A stretch of DNA of 11,511 bases from positions 1-11,511 of the forward strand of contig CAKZJM010000272.1 in the NCBI GenBank assembly GCA_936943315.1, read 5' to 3'. Below are positions 7,036 through 11,511 of the stretch, one piece after another. The position numbers and the translations under genes were made by a program. The DNA comes from an uncultured Methylophilus sp. GTDB lineage: Bacteria > Pseudomonadota > Gammaproteobacteria > Burkholderiales > Methylophilaceae. The stretch's first letter is position 1. The number at the start of each line of letters is the position of its first letter. The notes beneath the pieces were generated by a model. It was not told the DNA's origin, did no database searches, and saw only the letters and a program-made list of their open reading frames with translations.

Positions 7036-7350
7036 CTATGATGAATTGCGCTTCCCATTTTTGGCAGCTGCGCGCTGCCGCCTGGCTTCTTTCGGGTTGG
7101 CAAGCAATGGCCGATAAATTTCTACACGGTCCAAGGCTTTTAACACCTGATGAGCCGTCGTCTTTTTGCCAAAAATCCCAAAAACAATTCCAGATATTGT
7201 AATTTCAGGGTACATGTCCAGCATGCCAGATTGAAGCACGGCCTCCATGGCGGTTGTTCCCGGCCTGACCTCAAGCGCGATGATGCTTTGTGTATTCGGT
7301 AGGGCGTAAGCCACTTCTACCTGAATCATTTCTGACTGGATTTGTGGCAT
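7036..7350 (-). CDS. rnfH: RnfH family ubiquitin-like protein
   Basis: 104-residue small beta-grasp (ubiquitin/ThiS-like) protein of the RnfH family (formerly UPF0125). Support: IQVEVAYALPNTQSIIALEVRPGTTAMEAVLQSG, then GIVFGIFGKKTTAHQVLKALDRVEIYRPLLANPKEARRQR shown by its key blocks, where DRVEIYRPL and PKEARRQRA are the family's closing signature. The tail is basic (KNGKRNSS). The name comes from rnf clusters, but this copy is in the conserved ratA-rnfH pair, 3 bases after ratA's stop, and no rnf electron-transport genes are nearby, so its role is unknown. The ATG at 7350 is kept for its tight coupling to ratA; Met8 (7329) is an alternative start. The gene ends 22 bases from the convergent DUF4124 gene. 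Confidence 0.9.
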   Translation of the reverse strand: MPQIQSEMIQVEVAYALPNTQSIIALEVRPGTTAMEAVLQSGMLDMYPEITISGIVFGIFGKKTTAHQVLKALDRVEIYRPLLANPKEARRQRAAAKNGKRNSS

Positions 7351-7353
7351 GAT

Positions 7354-7788
7354 TTATTTCAAGTTCAGTTTGTCTGCTTGCTTCACAAAGCTGTCGACGA
7401 AGGTATTGGCGATGTGGCTGAATACAGGCGCGATTATGCGTTCGATCAGACTGTTGGCAAATACATACTCCAGTTTGAATTCAATTTTGCAGGCGTCTTC
7501 ACGCAGCGCGATGAAGTTCCATTGCCCCGTCAGTTGCTTGAAAGGGCCATCCACCAGGCTAATGTCCATGCGGGTGGGAAACTGCTTATGGTTGCGCGTC
7601 GTAAACTGCTGCTGCAGGCCATGATAGCGGATATGTATGGTGGCCTGGGTAAACTCTGGCGTACGTTCAATCAACTCACTGCCGCCGCACCATGGCAAAA
7701 AACTCGGGTAATCTTCTACCGCGTCCACCAGTTGAAACATGGCTGCGCACGAATGCATGACTAAAACGGTTTTTTCTACTTGCGCCAT
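7354..7788 (-). CDS. ratA: RatA / COQ10-like START-domain protein
   Basis: 144-residue single-domain protein of the polyketide cyclase/START superfamily. Diagnostic stretches are MFQLVDAVEDYPSFLPWCGGSEL (residues about 17-39, with the YPxFLPWC core), TRMDISLVDGPFKQLTGQW, and a C-terminal amphipathic helix ending FVDSFVKQADKL. E. coli RatA was reported to bind 50S subunits and block 70S formation as a toxin, while the related Coq10 family binds ubiquinone and assists respiration; the sequence does not decide between these roles. It is divergent from smpB and followed after 3 bases by rnfH, the usual arrangement in beta- and gammaproteobacteria. No clear Shine-Dalgarno precedes the ATG at 7788. 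Confidence 0.92.
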   Translation of the reverse strand: MAQVEKTVLVMHSCAAMFQLVDAVEDYPSFLPWCGGSELIERTPEFTQATIHIRYHGLQQQFTTRNHKQFPTRMDISLVDGPFKQLTGQWNFIALREDACKIEFKLEYVFANSLIERIIAPVFSHIANTFVDSFVKQADKLNLK

Positions 7789-7827
7789 AGGTTAAACGGT
7801 TGTGCCGGAATGAAATGGGGTTTTGGG

Positions 7828-7844
7828 TTAAAATGCTATTTTAA
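7828..7844. promoter_or_regulatory. AT-rich palindrome and likely smpB promoter
   Basis: TTAAAAT-GCT-ATTTTAA is a perfect 7-bp inverted repeat with a 3-base spacer in the 82-base divergent gap between ratA and smpB. On the plus strand it contains an extended -10, TG-C-TATTTT (7834-7842), without a recognisable -35, and would start an smpB transcript near 7849. On the minus strand it offers TAAAAT, a possible ratA -10. A regulator-binding site is possible but not shown. Confidence 0.45.
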
Positions 7845-7870
7845 GTGATTTAAGCCTGCACACCAGCGTT

Positions 7871-8326
7871 ATGACCATCGCGCAAAACAAAAAAGCGTTT
7901 TTTGACTACTTTATCGAAGAAAAATACGAGGCCGGTATTGTGCTCGAAGGATGGGAAGTCAAAGCCATTCGCGATAACCGCATCAATTTGAAAGAGGCGT
8001 ATGTGGTGATCATGCGCGGCGAAATTTACCTGATCGGCTGCCACGTCACGCCTTTAGGCTCCGCGTCTACCCATGTTAGGCCTGATGCGATCCGTACCCG
8101 CAAATTGTTGCTGCACAATGAAGAAATTGCCAAGCTGATTGGTAAAGTAGAGCGGTCCGGTTATACCATCGTCCCGCTGGATATGCATTTTACGCGTGGC
8201 CGTATCAAGGTGCAGATTGGCTTGGCCAAGGGTAAGAAGCAGCATGATAAACGTGACGTTGAGCGTGAAAAAGACTGGAAGCGCGAGCAAAGCCAGTTGC
8301 TGAAAAACAAGGCGCGCGAGCGGTAA
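7871..8326 (+). CDS. smpB: SsrA-binding protein SmpB
   Basis: Binds tmRNA (SsrA) and delivers it to stalled ribosomes in trans-translation. 151 residues, usual length. The beta-barrel core shows NKKAFFDYFIEEKYEAGIVL, GWEVKAIRDNRINLKEAYV (about 28-46), the THVRPDAIRTRKLLLH block that contacts tmRNA, and the GLAKGKKQHDKR start of the basic C-terminal tail, which becomes helical in the mRNA channel; the tail runs to KNKARER. The start agrees with the family (AQNKKAF within the first residues), although no Shine-Dalgarno is visible. It is divergent from ratA and ends 6 bases from the convergent nnrD stop with no obvious terminator between. No tmRNA gene is seen in the window. Confidence 0.97.
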   Translation: MTIAQNKKAFFDYFIEEKYEAGIVLEGWEVKAIRDNRINLKEAYVVIMRGEIYLIGCHVTPLGSASTHVRPDAIRTRKLLLHNEEIAKLIGKVERSGYTIVPLDMHFTRGRIKVQIGLAKGKKQHDKRDVEREKDWKREQSQLLKNKARER

Positions 8327-8332
8327 AGCGGC

Positions 8333-9172
8333 TCAAGCTATCAACTGATCTAACACTGCCGGGATATATTCGGGAATATCTTCTGCAATCAGCCCCATCC
8401 CGAACATCTTGGCGGCTTGGCTATGAATCCAGCAGCCTGCAGCAGCGGCTTCCAGGGCAGGTAGGCCTTGCGCAAGCAAGCTGGTAATGATCCCGGCCAA
8501 TACATCCCCAGCGCCAGCGGTTGCCAAGGTGGCGGGCGCGTCTTGATTCACAATCACTCGTCCATCAGGCGCTGCAATCACCGTTTGTGCGCCTTTAAGC
8601 AACACCACCGCGCCCGTTTGTGCGGCTGCCCATAAGGTTTTTTCGATACGCTCATGAAGCTCTTTGCCAGGTGTAATGCTAAACAAGCGTTCAAACTCGC
8701 CATCGTGCGGCGTCAGAATGCAGGGTGCGGTTATGGAGGTCTTGAGAGCCTCGAGCTGTTGTGCAAATAAGCTTAATGCATCTGCATCCATCACCACAGG
8801 TTTCCCGGTGCGTAACATCGCGAGGGTGTTATGACGGGTTTCTTCTGTCACCCCTGCACCTGGGCCTATTAAAAAAGCACCCACTCTTTTATCTGTGATC
8901 AGTTCTTCTAATTGTGTTGCTGTTGAGTATGGCTTGGCCATGATACTCAGCAGTTGGCTGGCGTAAATAGTTAAGGCGATCTCGGGCACTGCGATTGCAG
9001 TGATGCCTGCGCCTGTCCTTGCAGCCGCAAACGCAGCCAGTCTTGCCGCGCCAGTGGTGGGGTAGCCGCCATATATCAATACGTAACCGCGGCTATATTT
9101 GTGGCTGCTTGCGTCAGGTTTTGGTAGCAGCGGCTGCCATAGGGATGGGGCATTGGATTCATGGGTGCTCAT
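8333..9172 (-). CDS. nnrD: ADP/ATP-dependent NAD(P)H-hydrate dehydratase, single domain
   Basis: Repairs hydrated NAD(P)H (NADHX/NADPHX) back to NAD(P)H using ADP or ATP. 279 residues with a ribokinase-like fold and no fused NnrE epimerase domain. Motifs: KYSRGYVLIYGG (25-36), ARLAAFAAARTGAGITAIAVP, LIGPGAG (101-107), VMDADAL (127-133), LTPHDGEF (153-160), VVLLKGAQTVIA (189-200) and the catalytic/anion-hole block LATAGAGDVLAGII (216-229), whose GAGDVL holds the general-base Asp. The start MSTHESNAPSLWQPLLPKPD is consistent with stand-alone NnrD proteins. It converges on smpB with a 6-base gap and is divergent from pyrG; the epimerase partner must be elsewhere. Confidence 0.93.
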   Translation of the reverse strand: MSTHESNAPSLWQPLLPKPDASSHKYSRGYVLIYGGYPTTGAARLAAFAAARTGAGITAIAVPEIALTIYASQLLSIMAKPYSTATQLEELITDKRVGAFLIGPGAGVTEETRHNTLAMLRTGKPVVMDADALSLFAQQLEALKTSITAPCILTPHDGEFERLFSITPGKELHERIEKTLWAAAQTGAVVLLKGAQTVIAAPDGRVIVNQDAPATLATAGAGDVLAGIITSLLAQGLPALEAAAAGCWIHSQAAKMFGMGLIAEDIPEYIPAVLDQLIA

Positions 9173-9237
9173 GCCTGAATTGTATGCCTGTCAATTGAGA
9201 TTAGCGAGACCATGCAAGATTTTGTCCCTAGTCTTCA

Positions 9238-9266
9238 TTGTGGGCGAGGGGGCTTTACGGTAAAAT
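9238..9266 (+). promoter_or_regulatory. Probable promoter of pyrG
   Basis: TTGTGG (9238-9243), a 17-base spacer and TAAAAT (9261-9266) form a plausible sigma70-type promoter. The predicted start near 9273 gives a leader of about 30 bases. I see no hairpin, no attenuator and no initial G/C run of the kind used for reiterative control of pyrG in Gram-positives. The leader has no strong Shine-Dalgarno before the ATG at 9304. Confidence 0.55.
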
Positions 9267-9303
9267 GTTCTCCCGTCTGTAACAATCTCAAAGTACCTCA
9301 TCC

Positions 9304-10950
9304 ATGACCAAATATGTATTCGTAACCGGCGGTGTTGTTTCTTCTCTTGGAAAAGGTATCGCAGCCGCCAGCCTTGGCGCAATTCTCGAATCGCGTGGTA
9401 TCAAAGTCACCATGCTCAAGCTCGACCCTTATATCAATGTTGACCCCGGTACGATGTCCCCGTTTCAGCACGGTGAAGTGTTTGTGACCGATGATGGCGC
9501 TGAAACTGACCTCGACCTTGGCCATTACGAGCGCTTTATCAGCAGCAAAATGTCCAAGCGTAATAACTTCACGACGGGCCAGATTTACGAAACCGTGATC
9601 AAAAAAGAGCGCCGTGGTGAGTACCTGGGTAAAACCGTACAGGTGATTCCGCATATTACGGACGAGATCAAGGCGCATGTGAAACGCGGTGCCGAAGGTG
9701 CGGATGTGGCGATTGTAGAAGTTGGCGGCACAGTGGGTGACATTGAATCCTTGCCATTTCTGGAAGCCATCCGTCAGATGGGGTTTGAAGAAGGCAGAAA
9801 CAACGCATGTTATGTGCATTTGACCTTGTTGCCGTGGATTCCAACCGCAGGCGAACTCAAAACCAAACCTACCCAGCACTCGGTAAAAGAGTTGCGTGAA
9901 ATTGGTATTCAGCCTGACATCCTGTTATGTCGCGCTGAACGTGAGATTCCTGAAGATGAAAAGCGCAAGATTGCCTTATTCACAAACGTGCCTTTTGAAG
10001 CTGTGATTAGCGCCATCGACAGTGATTCCATTTACAAAATTCCTGGTTTGCTACATGAGCAAATGCTGGATGAAATCGTTTGTCATAAGTTGAACATCCT
10101 GGCTAAAGCCGCAGATTTGTCAGCTTGGCAAAAAATTACCTATGCACAGGCAAATCCAAAAGAAATCGTGGATATTGCCTTTGTCGGTAAATATGTAGAC
10201 CTCACAGAGTCCTACAAGTCTCTGACAGAAGCTCTGATTCACGCCGGTATCCATACTGAGTCCAAGGTCAAAATTCACTATATAGACAGTGAAGATATTG
10301 AGAAAAAAGGAACGGATGCGCTGAATGGCATGGATGCGATCCTGATCCCTGGTGGATTCGGCGTGCGTGGGACGGAAGGCAAAATTGAAGCGATCCGTTT
10401 TGCCCGCGAGCAAAAAGTGCCTTACCTGGGCATCTGTTTGGGCATGCAACTCGCCGTGATTGAATATGCGCGTAATGTCGCCGGTCTTAAAGACGCGAAC
10501 AGTACCGAGTTTAACCCTAAAGCAGAACATAAATTGATCGGGCTGATCGATGAGTGGCAAGATGCGTCGGGCAAAATTGAAAAGCGCGACGAACATTCAG
10601 ACCTGGGCGGCACCATGCGTTTGGGTGCGCAAAGCTGTCCTATCGTGCCAGATACCATGGCCGCCAGTATTTATGGCAGTGAAGTGAATGAACGCCATCG
10701 CCACCGCTATGAAGTCAACAACCATTACGTAGACCAGCTCAAAGCCGCTGGCCTGGTGATTTCTGCCCGTACGCCGCGTGAAGAGCTGTGTGAAATGATT
10801 GAGTTGCCGCAGGCAGTGCATCCCTGGTTTGTAGCTTGCCAGTTCCACCCGGAGTTCACCTCCACCCCGCGTGACGGCCATCCGCTGTTCGAGGGCTTCA
10901 TCAGCGCGGCGCGCGAGCAGCACCTGGCGCACCAGGCGAAAGCGGCATGA
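9304..10950 (+). CDS. pyrG: CTP synthase (possibly hybrid at its 3' end)
   Basis: Makes CTP from UTP, ATP and glutamine. 548 residues, full length. The synthetase domain (about 1-266) opens with KYVFVTGGVVSSLGKGI, contains LKLDPYINVDPGTMSPFQHGEVFVTDDG (by its key blocks) and GGTVGDIES (141-149) at the CTP/metal region. The C-terminal class I amidotransferase domain has Cys378 (LGICLGMQ), with His515 and Glu517 (QFHPEF) completing the triad. Codons up to GTA-GCT (10831-10836) have mixed third positions like the rest of the window. From TGC at 10837 (residue 512) nearly all end in G or C, matching the kdsA that follows. The reading frame stays intact through the break. The stop overlaps the kdsA start as ATGA, implying translational coupling. 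pyrG-kdsA is a common proteobacterial order. Confidence 0.97.
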   Translation: MTKYVFVTGGVVSSLGKGIAAASLGAILESRGIKVTMLKLDPYINVDPGTMSPFQHGEVFVTDDGAETDLDLGHYERFISSKMSKRNNFTTGQIYETVIKKERRGEYLGKTVQVIPHITDEIKAHVKRGAEGADVAIVEVGGTVGDIESLPFLEAIRQMGFEEGRNNACYVHLTLLPWIPTAGELKTKPTQHSVKELREIGIQPDILLCRAEREIPEDEKRKIALFTNVPFEAVISAIDSDSIYKIPGLLHEQMLDEIVCHKLNILAKAADLSAWQKITYAQANPKEIVDIAFVGKYVDLTESYKSLTEALIHAGIHTESKVKIHYIDSEDIEKKGTDALNGMDAILIPGGFGVRGTEGKIEAIRFAREQKVPYLGICLGMQLAVIEYARNVAGLKDANSTEFNPKAEHKLIGLIDEWQDASGKIEKRDEHSDLGGTMRLGAQSCPIVPDTMAASIYGSEVNERHRHRYEVNNHYVDQLKAAGLVISARTPREELCEMIELPQAVHPWFVACQFHPEFTSTPRDGHPLFEGFISAAREQHLAHQAKAA

Positions 10951-11511
10951 AGCTCTGCGGACGCGAGGTCGGCATCGACCAGCCGCTGTTCCTCATCGCC
11001 GGGCCGGATACCCTCGAATCCGAGGGCCTGGCGCTGGAAGTGGCGGGGACCATCAAGGCGCTGGCCGACAAGCTCGGCTTCCTCTACATCTTCAAGGGCT
11101 CCTACGACAAGGCCAACCGCTCCTCGCACAAGTCCTACCGCGGCCCGGGGCTGGAAGAGGGCATGAAGATCATGCAGGCGGTGCAGCGGCAGATCGGCGT
11201 GCCGGTGCTGACCGACGTGCACGAGGACACCCCGCTCAAGGAAGTGGCCGAGGTGGTGGACGTGATCCAGACCCCGGCGTTCCTGTGCCGCCAGACCAAC
11301 TTCATGCAGTCGGTGGCGAAGCTGGGCAAGCCGGTCAACGTCAAGAAAGGCCAGTTCATGTCGCCCTGGGAAATGGGCAACGTGATCGAGAAGATGAAGG
11401 ACGTGGCGGCCCCTCAGTTCATGCTGTGCGAGCGCGGCTTCTCCTTCGGCTACAACAACCTCATCGCCGACATGCGCGGCCTGGCGGTGATGCGCGACTT
11501 CGCCCCGGTGG
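10837..11511. other. GC-rich segment unlike the rest of the window
   Basis: The segment begins inside the highly conserved CQFHPEFTSTPRDGHPLF coding stretch of pyrG and runs to the right edge. One counted 60-base line (10981-11040) is 68% G+C, against 50% for a line within pyrG (10201-10260). Codons end almost always in G or C. No repeat, integrase or att-like sequence marks the boundary, which coincides with the sequence most likely to be shared between unrelated pyrG genes. Assembly chimera or homologous recombination are the two explanations. Confidence 0.75.
10947..11511 (+). CDS. kdsA: 3-deoxy-8-phosphooctulonate synthase (partial, 3' end beyond window)
   Basis: Condenses arabinose-5-phosphate with phosphoenolpyruvate to Kdo-8-phosphate, the sugar precursor of the LPS inner core; a cytoplasmic TIM barrel. 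About 188 of the usual ~280 residues are present. Support: MKLCGREVGIDQPLFLIAG, DKANRSSHKSYRGPGLEEGMK (shown by key residues Asp-Lys-Ala-Asn-Arg-Ser-Ser and Arg-Gly-Pro-Gly), VLTDVHE, VVDVIQTPAFLCRQT, VNVKKGQF and CERGFSFGYNNL. Oddly, the segment IAGPDTLES has Asp (about residue 21) where metal-dependent enzymes have Cys (GPC) and metal-independent ones have Asn (GMN). The ATG overlaps the pyrG stop by 4 bases. The whole gene is GC-rich, unlike its neighbours. The class-determining C-terminal residues are not in the window. Confidence 0.93.
   Translation, partial: MKLCGREVGIDQPLFLIAGPDTLESEGLALEVAGTIKALADKLGFLYIFKGSYDKANRSSHKSYRGPGLEEGMKIMQAVQRQIGVPVLTDVHEDTPLKEVAEVVDVIQTPAFLCRQTNFMQSVAKLGKPVNVKKGQFMSPWEMGNVIEKMKDVAAPQFMLCERGFSFGYNNLIADMRGLAVMRDFAPV

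Noticed and set aside
7354..7788. ratA-rnfH as a genuine toxin-antitoxin system
   Set aside because: The pair is an almost universal neighbour of smpB in proteobacteria and fits the COQ10-like/ubiquitin-like families; nothing here shows addiction behaviour.
8311..8345. GAGC/GCTC stem between smpB and nnrD as a bidirectional terminator
   Set aside because: Only 4 bp with a 9-base loop and no T run on either side.

Overview
The window reads as a stretch of conserved housekeeping chromosome from a betaproteobacterium. The smpB / ratA-rnfH / DUF4124 / guaB-guaA order, the betaproteobacterial style of GuaA (SGSHAS in its amidotransferase domain) and a moderate GC content near 50% suggest the Methylophilaceae (Methylophilus/Methylotenera-like). 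That family assignment is inference. The last ~675 bases do not fit: from about 10837, inside the 3' end of pyrG, the DNA becomes sharply GC-rich (68% in the one line counted, against 50% for a line within pyrG) with G/C-ending codons. It stays so through the partial kdsA at the right edge. This is either an assembly chimera or a real recombination junction.

Layout. From 1 to 6392 all genes lie on the minus strand, so in transcription order they are guaB (IMP dehydrogenase), guaA (GMP synthase), trpS, a GreA/GreB-family protein, a nitroreductase and ybiT (ABC-F ATPase, cut by the left edge). A strong-looking sigma70-type promoter sits just upstream of guaB. Between guaB and guaA lies a hairpin-forming array of six CACAGAG/CTCTGTG heptamers with 9-base period. 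Divergent from guaB is a short secreted DUF4124 protein. It converges on the minus-strand ratA-rnfH pair, which is divergent from smpB. smpB converges on nnrD (NAD(P)H-hydrate dehydratase). nnrD is divergent from pyrG (CTP synthase), which overlaps kdsA by 4 bases (ATGA).

Function. The genes cover GMP synthesis from IMP (guaB, guaA), CTP synthesis (pyrG), translation (trpS, smpB, ybiT, possibly ratA), transcription elongation (Gre-like), metabolite repair (nnrD), redox (nitroreductase) and LPS Kdo synthesis (kdsA). I see no phage, IS, CRISPR, tRNA/rRNA or defence system, and no new multi-gene system. No stretch of more than about 150 bases lacks a gene. The points most worth a second look are the composition break in pyrG, an Asp in KdsA where the known classes have Cys or Asn, and the palindromic CACAGAG array placed right against the guaA start codon.
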